NCBI GenBank assembly: GCA_035495555.1
Contig: DATJFQ010000006.1
Location: forward strand, 1-54,309
Direction of reading: 5' to 3'
DNA from: DATJFQ01 sp035495555
GTDB lineage: Bacteria > Acidobacteriota > Vicinamibacteria > Vicinamibacterales > 2-12-FULL-66-21
Length of the DNA stretch: 54,309 nt
The position numbers were made by a program, and so were the translations under genes. Positions within the stretch are counted from its first letter, which is position 1. Every line of letters begins with the position of its first letter. This document shows positions 32,292-41,381 of this stretch, piece after piece. The notes under the pieces are model-generated. The model saw nothing but the letters and a program-made list of their open reading frames with translations, had not been told where the DNA came from and made no database searches.

Positions 32292-34082
32292 TCAGATCGC
32301 CATCACATCGAACTGCTCGTGATGCAGATGCGCATCGGGCTTGAGCGTCACGGTCTTGCCCAGCACCCGCTGCATCTCGCGGAACATCCCGCTCTCTTCC
32401 TCTTTCAACGCGCGCGCGATGTCGGGATTGACGCGCAGCAGCACGCCCTGCCCTTCCAGGTCCGGCCCGATCTTCTCCAGCTCGGTCAGAATCTCGTAGC
32501 AGATCGTCGCGCTCGATTTGATCGTGCCTGACCCGGAACAATACGGGCACGGTTCGGTGAGCTGACGCTCGAGGCTCTGCTTCACCCGCTTGCGGGTGAC
32601 GATGACCAGGCCGAAGTCCGACACCTGCAGCGCCTTCGACGGCGACCGATCCTTCCGCAGCTCCTTCTCGACCTCCTGAAAGACCTTCTGCCGGTTCTTC
32701 TTCTCCTCCATGTCGATGAGGTCGAGGACGATGATGCCGCCCAGATCGCGCAGGCGGATCTGGCGGACGATTTCCTTGACGGCTTCGAGGTTCGTCTTGA
32801 CGATCGTGTCTTCGAGCCGGCCGCTGGACTTCTTGCCGACGTAGCGCCCGGTGTTCACGTCGATCGCGACGAGCGCCTCCGTCTGGTTGATGACGAGATA
32901 GCCGCCCGACTTCAGCCACACCTTGCTGCGGAGCGCCTTGTCGATCTCTGCCTGGACGCCGTACTCCTCGAAGATCGGAAAGTCCTTCGTGTAGTGCTTC
33001 ACGCGCGGCGTGAGCGCCGGCATGATCCGCTCGACGAGCGCGATCACCCGCCGGTACTCCTGGTCGTTGTCGATGCGGATCGCCGTGTAGTCGTCGGTGA
33101 GCAGGTCGCGGAGCAGCTTCGTGACGAGGCTCTGCTCCTGGAAGAGCAGCGCGGGCGGACGCCGCGACTCCATTTTCTGCCGGACTGACGTCCAGACTTC
33201 GTGGAAGTACGACAGGTCGCTGACGATGTCGGCTTCCGATCGTCCGGCCGCGGCCGTGCGGATGATGACGCCGCCGGTGAACCCGTGCTGATCCCGGAAC
33301 TGCTTGACGATCCCGCGGAGCCGCGCGCGTTCTTCGCGCGATTCGATCTTGCGGGACACGCCAACGTGGTCCACCGTCGGCATGAACACCAGAAACCGGC
33401 CGGGCATCGTGACGTGCGACGTGAGCCGCGCGCCTTTGGTGCCGAGCGGCTCCTTCACGACCTGGACCAGGACCTCCTGTCCTTCTTTCAGGAGGTCCTC
33501 GATCTTTGGCGGCGGGCTCCCTTGCACCCCGGCCGGCTCCCTGCGCTCGACCCGTGCAGCGCCACCCGATCCGCTCCGATCGTCCCTCGACCCCGCCCGG
33601 GACGACCATGAGCCGGTCGCATCGCGATCACGATCTCTGGCGCGGCGTTCAGGAATGAGCGCGGCAGCGGTGCTCGTCGATCCAGCGATGGCTTCGCCTG
33701 CGTGAAACGCGTGCGCAGCGTCGCCGTTCTCCACCCGGGTGGCGTCCTCTACGGGATGTGCGTGGACCTTCTCCGCGTGCTCCTGGTCGTCGGGCGCCTC
33801 CGGCTTCTCGTCGTCTTCGTCGTCGCCGCCCGCGAGTTTTTCGAACTCCTCGACAGTGTTGACGACTTCAGAGACGTACAGGAACGCGTCGCGCTCGAGC
33901 CCGACGTCGACGAACGACGACTGCATCCCCGGGAGGACCTTCGACACGCGGCCTTTGTAGAGGTTGCCGACGACGCCGCGCTGGTTCTCCCGTTCGATGA
34001 AGATCTCGACGACCTGGTCGTCCTCGAGAATGGCCACGCGTGTATCGTGGCCGCTCGAGGAGATGATCATCTCCTTGTTCAT
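32292..34082 (-). CDS. rng: Ribonuclease G/E family endoribonuclease with an interrupted S1 domain
   Basis: The 596-residue protein has the N-terminal RNase H-like/S1 region (LYKGRVSKVLPGMQSSFVDVG in parts, near 41-61), the 5'-sensor part and the DNase I-like catalytic core. The metal-binding segments are ALVAIDVNTG and IIVLDLIDME, and the zinc-link motif CPYCSGSG is near residue 530. The family cleaves single-stranded AU-rich RNA and matures rRNA. It differs from short RNase G by an insertion of about 120 residues (about 74-192) within the S1 domain, first acidic, then Arg/Ser-rich. GGAG precedes the ATG by about nine bases. It is the last gene of the cell-shape cluster. Confidence 0.94.
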   Translation of the reverse strand: MNKEMIISSSGHDTRVAILEDDQVVEIFIERENQRGVVGNLYKGRVSKVLPGMQSSFVDVGLERDAFLYVSEVVNTVEEFEKLAGGDDEDDEKPEAPDDQEHAEKVHAHPVEDATRVENGDAAHAFHAGEAIAGSTSTAAALIPERRARDRDRDATGSWSSRAGSRDDRSGSGGAARVERREPAGVQGSPPPKIEDLLKEGQEVLVQVVKEPLGTKGARLTSHVTMPGRFLVFMPTVDHVGVSRKIESREERARLRGIVKQFRDQHGFTGGVIIRTAAAGRSEADIVSDLSYFHEVWTSVRQKMESRRPPALLFQEQSLVTKLLRDLLTDDYTAIRIDNDQEYRRVIALVERIMPALTPRVKHYTKDFPIFEEYGVQAEIDKALRSKVWLKSGGYLVINQTEALVAIDVNTGRYVGKKSSGRLEDTIVKTNLEAVKEIVRQIRLRDLGGIIVLDLIDMEEKKNRQKVFQEVEKELRKDRSPSKALQVSDFGLVIVTRKRVKQSLERQLTEPCPYCSGSGTIKSSATICYEILTELEKIGPDLEGQGVLLRVNPDIARALKEEESGMFREMQRVLGKTVTLKPDAHLHHEQFDVMAI

Positions 34083-34217
34083 GCGGATAACTCCGTAAGG
34101 GGCAGAGGCGGCGCGCGCGCCGCGAGCGTGCTCCGGCCCGCGCGGACGATCGGTCCGTCGGCCGGCACGCGCACAGCGCGATGAAGAGCAGCGTCGCTAT
34201 CTCCACCATGTGTCCTG

Positions 34218-35327
34218 CTAATTCGTGAAACGCCTCATCCGGACGTTCAGGATGAGGCCGAAGCCCGCCATCGCGGCGATGAGGGACGAGCCGCCGTAGC
34301 TCATGAGCGGCAGCGTGATGCCCTTCACCGGCGCGAGGCCGGCGGACATGGTGACGTTGTAGATCACCTGGAACGCGAACCCCGAAATGATGCCTCCCAC
34401 CAGATATGCCCCGATGCGGTCCTTCGCGAGCCGGGCCGCCTCGAGCGATCGCAAGATGACGAACAGATAAAGGCCGAGCACGACGAGCACGCCCACGAAG
34501 CCCTGCTCTTCGGCCAGGACCGAGAAGATGAAATCGTTGTGCGCCACCGGCAGGAACTTGTATTGCCCCTGCGTGCCGTGGCGGAATCCCTTGCCCGTGA
34601 GGCCGCCGGATCCGACGGTGATCCGCGCCTGGATGGTCTGATAGCCCGCCCCGCGCGGATCCTGCTGCGGATCGAGGAACGTCTGGATGCGCTGCCGCTG
34701 GTAGTCCTTGAGGGCGAACTTCCATGCGATCGGCGCCATCATCACACCGCACAGCGCCAGCACACCGAGCAGCCGCATCCGCAGACCCGCGAGATAGGCG
34801 ATGCCCAGAAATACCGGCAGCAGCGTCACGGCCGTCCCGAGATCCGGCTGTTTAGCGATGAGGAAGAGCGGCACGAGCGTGAAGATGCCGCCGATGACGA
34901 GATCGCTCGTGTTGCGTGCGCCGCGCCGGTTCTCGCCGAAATACATCGCGAGAATGAGGGCCACGCCGAGACGCCCGAACTCGGAGGGCTGCAGGTGGAA
35001 CGGTCCGATGGGAATCCATCGCTGCGCGCCCATCTGCGTGGATCCCTTGAACAGCACGAAGACGAGCAGCAGCGTCAGCGCGCCGAAGAGCATCAGCGAG
35101 TGCTCGGCGAGCATGCGGTAGTCGATCAGCAGGCAGACGAGGAGCGCCACCAGCGCGAGCGCCAGCGCATAAATCTGCGTCCAGACCTGCGGGCCGGGAT
35201 GGCCGACGCCGTTGGACAGCGTCACGTAGGTGGTGCTGTAGATCATCGCGACGCCGATGCCCGAGAGCAGCAGCACCGCGCCGAGCAGCAGCCAGTCGAC
35301 GTGAAAGAACAGTCGCCGTTCAAACAT
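34218..35327 (-). CDS. rodA: Rod shape-determining peptidoglycan glycosyltransferase RodA
   Basis: The 369-residue SEDS protein has about ten membrane helices and polymerises lipid II glycan chains for cell elongation. Family features are GAQRWIPIGPFHLQPSEF (GAxRWI and the QPSE motif), IAKQPDLGTAVTLLP with the catalytic-region Asp, the HNDFIFSVLAEEQGF segment and the closing MSYGGSSLIAAMAGFGLILN. It lies downstream of its partner transpeptidase gene mrdA, as in many bacteria. A perfect 26-bp palindrome lies in the gap between the two. Downstream, 135 bp separate it from rng. Confidence 0.96.
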   Translation of the reverse strand: MFERRLFFHVDWLLLGAVLLLSGIGVAMIYSTTYVTLSNGVGHPGPQVWTQIYALALALVALLVCLLIDYRMLAEHSLMLFGALTLLLVFVLFKGSTQMGAQRWIPIGPFHLQPSEFGRLGVALILAMYFGENRRGARNTSDLVIGGIFTLVPLFLIAKQPDLGTAVTLLPVFLGIAYLAGLRMRLLGVLALCGVMMAPIAWKFALKDYQRQRIQTFLDPQQDPRGAGYQTIQARITVGSGGLTGKGFRHGTQGQYKFLPVAHNDFIFSVLAEEQGFVGVLVVLGLYLFVILRSLEAARLAKDRIGAYLVGGIISGFAFQVIYNVTMSAGLAPVKGITLPLMSYGGSSLIAAMAGFGLILNVRMRRFTN

Positions 35328-35376
35328 GACGTTGCGAGATCGAGTGCCGGAACGAGATCGCTGTGGCGGGTCCTGT

Positions 35377-35402
35377 CCGCGAACGGGGCGCCCCGTTCGC
35401 GG
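35377..35402. promoter_or_regulatory. 26-bp perfect palindrome between mrdA and rodA
   Basis: Bases 35377-35402 read identically on both strands: 13-base half-site CCGCGAACGGGGC and its complement, with no spacer. It lies within the mrdA-rodA gap (35328-35435) of a co-directional operon. It could be a dimer-binding operator or, in RNA, a cruciform/hairpin for processing or attenuation. No T-run follows. Confidence 0.7.
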
Positions 35403-35435
35403 CCACCCGCGAGCGCGCTCCCGTTCCTTTCAGCC

Positions 35436-37349
35436 TCACTCTCCGCCGCCCTCGGGCGAGCCGCCACGGGCGAACGGGTCCGTGTAACTCAGGTGCAGTT
35501 CGTCGTGCGTCGGCGGCGGCGGCAACGGTTTGCCGTCCTGCTTGGCGAAGTACGTGTCCAGGATGTGATGCGCCACCGCCGCCGCATTCGGCCCATGGAT
35601 GCCGTGCTCGAGGAACACCACGCCGGCGATCGTCGGGTGGTCGCGCGGCGCGAAGAAGATGAACCAGCCGTGGTCACGGTAATCGGCGTGCGGGTTGCGG
35701 GCCTGCGCGATGAGCCGCGCGGCGTTCGAGATCACCTGCGCCGTCCCCGTCTTGCCGCAGACGTCCTTGCCTTCGATTCGTGCGCGGCCGCCGGTGCCGC
35801 CGCCGTTGACCACTCCCCACATGCCCTGTCGAATCGCTTCGAGCTTCTCCGCCGAGACGTCGACCTTCGACTGCGGCGGCGGCGGCGGCACGGCGTCCCA
35901 CCCGCCGTTCTCGTATTTGGCTTTCAGCAGGTGCGGGGTGATCCGGGTGCCCCCGTTTGCCAGCGTCGCAGCGTAGACCGCCATCGACACCGGCGTGACC
36001 GACACCTGCCCCTGGCCGATGGCGACGGAGATCGTTTCGCCGGCGTACCACTTCTTCTCTTTGGTGTGCTCGGCCTTCCATTGGGTGGACGGGACCAGAC
36101 CGATCAGCTCGTTCGGCAAATCGATGTTCGATTTCTGTCCAAGCCCGAGCAGCGTGGCCCACTTGTTGATCTTGTCGATGCCGAGCATGTTGCCGACGGT
36201 GTAGAAATACACGTCGCAGGACTGTTCGATCGCGGTCTTCAGGTTGACCGCGCCGTGGCCGCGATGGTTCCAGCACGCGAACCGGCGTCCGTAGAACGTC
36301 GCCCCGCCCGTACAGTTCACGGTGAAATTCGGCGTGATGACGCCTTCTTCGAGTCCGGCGAGCCCCACGGCCATCTTGAACGTCGACCCGGGCGAGTACC
36401 GGCCCTGGAGCGCGCGGTCCTGCAGCGGACGCAGGTCGTCGGTGTTCAACGCCTGCCACGTCGCCTTGTCGATCCCGCCGGCGAACGAATTCGGATCGAA
36501 AGCGGGACGGCTCGTGAATCCGAGCACGTCGCCGTTGTTGGGATCGACGACGACCGCGGCACCGTTGAAGCCGCTGGCCGAGAACCCGTCCTCGATCGCT
36601 TTCTGAATGTCGCCGTCGATCGTGAGCTGGACGGCCGTGCCTTCACGCGGGTCGTCCTTGCCGAGCTCGAACAGCTCGCGGCCGATGCTGTTCACGACGA
36701 CGGTCTTGTTGCCTTCGGTGCCCATCAGCAGCTTGTTGTATTGCTGCTCGAACCCTGCCTGGCCGACGATCGCGCCGGCGTCGACCCCTTCATAGTCCGA
36801 CCGCTGGAGCTGTGCCTCGGTCACTTCGCCGACGTAGCCGAACACGTGGGCGGCCTCGGTTCCCGGATATTTCCGGGACGGCACTTCCTGGTAGATGATC
36901 CCGGGCATTTCCCAGCGGCGGGCCCAGACCGCGATCACCTGTTCGCGCGTGGCGTTTTCGATGAGCACGATCGGGCGATAGCTCGGCTCGCGCCGGCGGC
37001 GCTCCACCGTTTCACGCAGCAGCGCTTCGTCCACGCCGGTTGCCGCCGCCACGAGCTTCAGGGTGGCATCGATGTTTTTCGTCTGTTCGCGCACGAGCGC
37101 GATGTTGAAGATGTTCTGGTTTTCGACCAGCACGCGGCCGTTCCGATCCAGCAGCACCCCCCGCGGCGCCGGCAGCGGCAGCTTGCGCGTGTGATTGTTG
37201 TCCGCCATCTCGGCGTACTTGTCGTGCTGCGCGACCTGGAACACCCAGAACCCGATCGCCAGCGCCGCGAAGGCGGCCGCGATGATGTACTGCAGCCCAC
37301 TCAGCCGTAGCCCGAGTCCGCGCCGATCGTCCGGCATCAAGTTGGACAT
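35436..37349 (-). CDS. mrdA: Penicillin-binding protein 2 (peptidoglycan transpeptidase)
   Basis: The 637-residue class B PBP has a single N-terminal anchor (about residues 20-40, YIIAAAFAALAIGFWVFQV). The dimerisation domain contains PRGVLLDRNGRVL. The transpeptidase active site has SPGSTFK (SxxK nucleophile serine), SCD as the SxN-equivalent motif (EQSCDVYFY) and CGKTGTAQ (KTG). It cross-links peptidoglycan during elongation with RodA and MreB. The C-terminus is Pro/Gly-rich. A heptamer array fills most of the gap upstream to mreD. Confidence 0.96.
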   Translation of the reverse strand: MSNLMPDDRRGLGLRLSGLQYIIAAAFAALAIGFWVFQVAQHDKYAEMADNNHTRKLPLPAPRGVLLDRNGRVLVENQNIFNIALVREQTKNIDATLKLVAAATGVDEALLRETVERRRREPSYRPIVLIENATREQVIAVWARRWEMPGIIYQEVPSRKYPGTEAAHVFGYVGEVTEAQLQRSDYEGVDAGAIVGQAGFEQQYNKLLMGTEGNKTVVVNSIGRELFELGKDDPREGTAVQLTIDGDIQKAIEDGFSASGFNGAAVVVDPNNGDVLGFTSRPAFDPNSFAGGIDKATWQALNTDDLRPLQDRALQGRYSPGSTFKMAVGLAGLEEGVITPNFTVNCTGGATFYGRRFACWNHRGHGAVNLKTAIEQSCDVYFYTVGNMLGIDKINKWATLLGLGQKSNIDLPNELIGLVPSTQWKAEHTKEKKWYAGETISVAIGQGQVSVTPVSMAVYAATLANGGTRITPHLLKAKYENGGWDAVPPPPPQSKVDVSAEKLEAIRQGMWGVVNGGGTGGRARIEGKDVCGKTGTAQVISNAARLIAQARNPHADYRDHGWFIFFAPRDHPTIAGVVFLEHGIHGPNAAAVAHHILDTYFAKQDGKPLPPPPTHDELHLSYTDPFARGGSPEGGGE

Positions 37350-37360
37350 AGCAAAAGTTT

Positions 37361-37419
37361 GTTACTCGATGTTCGTTACTCGATGGTCGATGGTCGATGG
37401 TCGATGGTCGATGGTCGAA
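37361..37419. repeat. GATGGTC heptamer array between mreD and mrdA
   Basis: GTTACTC, GATGTTC, GTTACTC and five GATGGTC units run in tandem from 37361 to 37416. They fill nearly the whole gap between the mrdA start and the mreD stop. It is the same unit family as 11568-11630 and 15085-15133. Confidence 0.93.
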
Positions 37420-37422
37420 ATA

Positions 37423-37941
37423 TTAAAACCGGCGTTTGCTGAATGCCGCCCTGCGCGCGCGGCGCCGCGCGAGCACCTCGGGGCCCTGCTCCACAATCCA
37501 GAACACCATAACGCCAATCGTCGCGTTGACAGCCGCCTGGAGTCCAACGGACGACCACCGGAGCGCGAACATCCGGCCGTCCGCGACGGCCGACAGCGCC
37601 TCGAACACGACCGCGTGCACGACCGTGGCAGCGGCGAACATCAGGAACCGGGCCACGACGCCCGACATGATGAACTGCGCTCCGAGGACGCCGACGACGA
37701 ACCCGATCAGCGTCTTCGAGAGGCCGCCGATCCCGACGATGCCGCCGGCCAGCGCGTCCTGCGCCAGGCCGCCGACCGTGCCGGCCAGCGCGCCGGTCAC
37801 GGCGCCGAAGGCGAGGCCGGCATACACGACTGCCACGACCACCAGATTCACCGCCAGCGTGTGTCCAATCATCATCCCGGAAAGCGTCGCCTGGAGCGCC
37901 AGCGCCGCCGCGACGCCGAGTGCCAGCACCACCGTCCTCAC
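37423..37941 (-). CDS. mreD: Rod shape-determining protein MreD
   Basis: The 172-residue protein has about five membrane helices and fits MreD in size, hydropathy and position between mreC and mrdA. Sequence conservation in MreD is low; GLAQDALAGGIVGIGGLSKT resembles the conserved loop of the family. It bridges MreC and the elongasome in the inner membrane. It starts with a GTG whose codon overlaps the mreC stop (GTGA), indicating coupled translation. Confidence 0.9.
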   Translation of the reverse strand: MRTVVLALGVAAALALQATLSGMMIGHTLAVNLVVVAVVYAGLAFGAVTGALAGTVGGLAQDALAGGIVGIGGLSKTLIGFVVGVLGAQFIMSGVVARFLMFAAATVVHAVVFEALSAVADGRMFALRWSSVGLQAAVNATIGVMVFWIVEQGPEVLARRRARRAAFSKRRF

Positions 37942-38780
37942 TTGATGTCCTCGTCGTGCTGCGCCGGCCGTGGCGGCACCATCACGACGAGCACTTCTTC
38001 GAGGCTCCCAAAGTCGACCGCCGGCCGTACGGCGATGGTCAGATATAGTCCGCCGCGCCGCTCCACTTTTTCAACGGCCCCGATGGTGAATCCCTTCGGA
38101 TAGATCCCGTCCACGCCGGACGAGACCACCTGGTCGCCGTTCTTCACGTCGGCCAGATTCGGCACCAGATCCATTTTCAGCGGCGGGTATTCCTCAGAAC
38201 CCAGAATCATCCCCCCGGCGCGGGACCGCTCGGTGATCGCCCCCGCGGCCGCGTTGCGGTCGATGATGAGCTGGACCCGCGCGGCGTGGCGCGCCACCGG
38301 CCCGATCACCCGTCCGACGAGGCCCGCCGGCGCAATGACTCCCATATCGGCCATGACGCCGTCCGCCGTGCCGCGATCGATGGTAATCGTGCGGACGCCC
38401 GGATTCGGGTTCCCCGCGATCACGTCGGCGGCAAGCGTCGGCACGTCCGCCGACGTCTTCAAATCCAGCAGCGCCTGAAGTCTCTCGGAGCGCGACGCGA
38501 GCGAGCGCTGTTCCTGCAGTTGAATCTGCAGCCCGCCCACCTGCTGCCTGAGCCGCTGGTTCTCGTCGCGCGCGCCTCGCAGCGCAGCGTAGTTCGACCA
38601 CACGTCGGTGACGCCATGGACGACGGCGGAGGTCGCCCGCTCGACACGCGAGAACATTTCGAAGGTCACCAGCTCCAGCACGCGCACGCCCGATTTCGAC
38701 TGCACCTGCGCCGACACGAGGAGCACCTGGCCGATCATCAGGGCGGCGAACAGGACAACGGGGCGGCGCAGCGCAGTCAT
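37938..38780 (-). CDS. mreC: Rod shape-determining protein MreC
   Basis: The 280-residue protein has an N-terminal membrane anchor (about residues 7-24), a coiled-coil segment (about 60-105, ENQRLRQQVGGLQIQLQEQ) and the periplasmic double beta-barrel domain. Typical phrases are VIAGNPNPGVRTITIDRGTA, GLVGRVIGPVARHAARVQLI and VVSSGVDGIYPKGFTIG. MreC couples cytoplasmic MreB filaments to PBP2 in the periplasm. It overlaps mreD by four bases. A 280-bp gap full of hexamer repeats separates it from mreB. Confidence 0.95.
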   Translation of the reverse strand: MTALRRPVVLFAALMIGQVLLVSAQVQSKSGVRVLELVTFEMFSRVERATSAVVHGVTDVWSNYAALRGARDENQRLRQQVGGLQIQLQEQRSLASRSERLQALLDLKTSADVPTLAADVIAGNPNPGVRTITIDRGTADGVMADMGVIAPAGLVGRVIGPVARHAARVQLIIDRNAAAGAITERSRAGGMILGSEEYPPLKMDLVPNLADVKNGDQVVSSGVDGIYPKGFTIGAVEKVERRGGLYLTIAVRPAVDFGSLEEVLVVMVPPRPAQHDEDIK

Positions 38781-39061
38781 CGCGAACCCACGGTTCCCGA
38801 ACCCACGGTTCTGGGGTTCGGGCGTGCGGGGGTGCGGCGGTTCGTCTTCGTTCGCGTTCGAAGTTCACGTTCACGTTCGAAGTTCGCGTTCCCGTTCGCG
38901 TTCGGGTTCAGGTTCGCATTCACGTTCCGATGAGAACCGGCGCGCAGGGGGGAACCAGAACCGCGAACCCCGAACTCGAACCCGAACCCGAACACGAACG
39001 CGAACCCCGAACCCGGAATCGAACCGCCGCACCTCCGAACCCCCGCACGCGGAACCATGGC
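38781..39061. repeat. Facing hexamer arrays (TTCGCG-type / GAACCC-type) between mreB and mreC
   Basis: From about 38816 to 38930 units phased by TTC recur every six bases (TTCACG, TTCGCG, TTCGGG, with two 7-base steps). From about 38957 to 39035 the inverse units recur (GAACCC, GAACAC, GAACGC). The two halves are complementary at GTTC/GAAC and would form a very long imperfect hairpin across the mreB-mreC gap. I see no gene in this stretch. Confidence 0.88.
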
Positions 39062-40084
<1,023 letters not shown>

Positions 40085-40093
40085 AAGCCGCTC

Positions 40094-41164
40094 CTATTCG
40101 CCAGCCACGTAAATGCCGTTCTTGCCGTGTTCCTTGACGTGGTACATCGCCAGGTCGGCGGCTTCGATGAGCGCCTCGGCGGTGGCGGCCACGTCGGGCA
40201 GCGTCGCGACGCCGACCGACACGGTGAGATGAATGTCGAGTCCGTCCTCGCGGAGGAACGGGTAGGCCGCGACGCGATCACGAATGCGCGCGCCGACGGC
40301 AATGGCGCCTTCGGTGGCCGTCTCCGGCAGCACCAGCGCGAACTCGTCGCCGCCGTACCGCGCGACGACGTCGGTCTCGCGGGCGCTCGACCGGATGACG
40401 CTGCCGGCTTCGACCAGCGCGCGGCTGCCATAGAGGTGGCCGTGCGTGTCGTTGATCCCTTTGAAGCCGTCGAGATCGAGAAAGAGCAGCGACAGCGGAC
40501 GGCCGCTGCGGCTGGCGCGCTTGGTCTCGCGCCGCAGCACCTGAGAGAGATACCGGGAGTTGTACAGCTGCGTCAGATCGTCGGTCACCGACAGCGCTTC
40601 GGCACGCTCGACCCGCAGGGCGTTGTCGAGGGCAAAGGCGGCAGGCTCCAGCGCGACGCACAGAGCCCGCGAGGTCGCCGGCGCAAGACGCGGCGCGCGT
40701 TTCGAAGCCGCCTTGTCGATCCCGACGAGCGCCCCGACCGTGCGTTCCCGGCAGACCAGCGGAAATCCCAACGCGGCGACCGTACTCGCATCGGAAAAGC
40801 GCGGATCGGTGGACAGGTCGGCCGCGAAGCAGGATGCACCGTTCCGCACGACCCACAGGCCAACCGAGGTGGCGGTGGGTTCAGCGGCGGGTGCGATTCC
40901 TCGCGCCGCAAGCAGGCGCGCGCGGGCGCCCTCATCTGCGGCCAGCACGAGCCAGCCCGCCACCGGGAGCCACCGGGCCGCATGGCCCGCGATGGCGTCC
41001 GCGACCCGCTCGGGTTCGACGAAGGTGTGAACGTCGCGGATCAGCTCGACAATCGCGTCGGCCCTGGACAGACGAGCCCGTAATGCGGCCTGAAGAGGCC
41101 GCAGACGGCTGGCCAGATCCGCGCGGGCGGACGGCGACGGCGAGCGCCGGACACGAGACGGCAC
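40094..41164 (-). CDS. GAF-GGDEF diguanylate cyclase
   Basis: The 356-residue cytosolic protein has an N-terminal GAF-like sensor domain (about residues 35-180) and a GGDEF domain (about 190-350). The active-site motif is intact (ARYGGDEFALVLPE), and RETD lies exactly five residues upstream of GGDEF, which is the RxxD inhibitory I-site. It should therefore make c-di-GMP from two GTP under product inhibition. Other marks are DDLTQLYNSRYL and LDLDGFKGINDTHGH. A GTG at 41164 is the likely start. It is the first gene of the leftward cell-shape cluster, nine bases before mreB. Confidence 0.93.
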   Translation of the reverse strand: MPSRVRRSPSPSARADLASRLRPLQAALRARLSRADAIVELIRDVHTFVEPERVADAIAGHAARWLPVAGWLVLAADEGARARLLAARGIAPAAEPTATSVGLWVVRNGASCFAADLSTDPRFSDASTVAALGFPLVCRERTVGALVGIDKAASKRAPRLAPATSRALCVALEPAAFALDNALRVERAEALSVTDDLTQLYNSRYLSQVLRRETKRASRSGRPLSLLFLDLDGFKGINDTHGHLYGSRALVEAGSVIRSSARETDVVARYGGDEFALVLPETATEGAIAVGARIRDRVAAYPFLREDGLDIHLTVSVGVATLPDVAATAEALIEAADLAMYHVKEHGKNGIYVAGE

Positions 41165-41283
41165 ACGCGTGCCGGATGGGCGGCGGAGGCGGGTCTCAGG
41201 AATGAAAGAATCCCTCTAAGTCCTTCTATCCTGCGTAAATATAGCACATTGGCACACTGGTTGAGGCGGGGAATTTGCGGAAA

Positions 41284-41381
41284 GAACCGCAAAAACGCAG
41301 ACCTGAAGGCCTGTGCGACGTCCGCCGCCCCCGGCGAGCAGCTGGACAGCGCAGCCTTCAGGTCTGCATTTCGAGCGGTTC
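41284..41381 (-). terminator. Nested palindrome after the TonB receptor gene (REP-like terminator)
   Basis: GCAGACCTGAAGGC (41297-41310) and GCCTTCAGGTCTGC (41354-41367) are exact inverse copies; outer arms GAACCGC (41284-41290) and GCGGTTC (41375-41381) pair too. The structure begins at the stop codon of the receptor gene and lies between it and the diguanylate cyclase start. The GACCTGAAGGC/GCCTTCAGG motif resembles the REP-like element at 31581. Confidence 0.75.

Noticed and set aside
34083..34217. A possible small membrane peptide between rodA and rng starting at an ATG at 34209 (minus strand)
   Set aside because: The frame begins with a hydrophobic run but then becomes Arg-rich and runs out of frame into rng; no ribosome binding site or conserved motif.
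34539..37310. A 923-codon open frame opposite rodA and mrdA
   Set aside because: It spans two real genes and their gap, has biased composition typical of antisense frames in high-GC DNA, and shows no recognisable motif.
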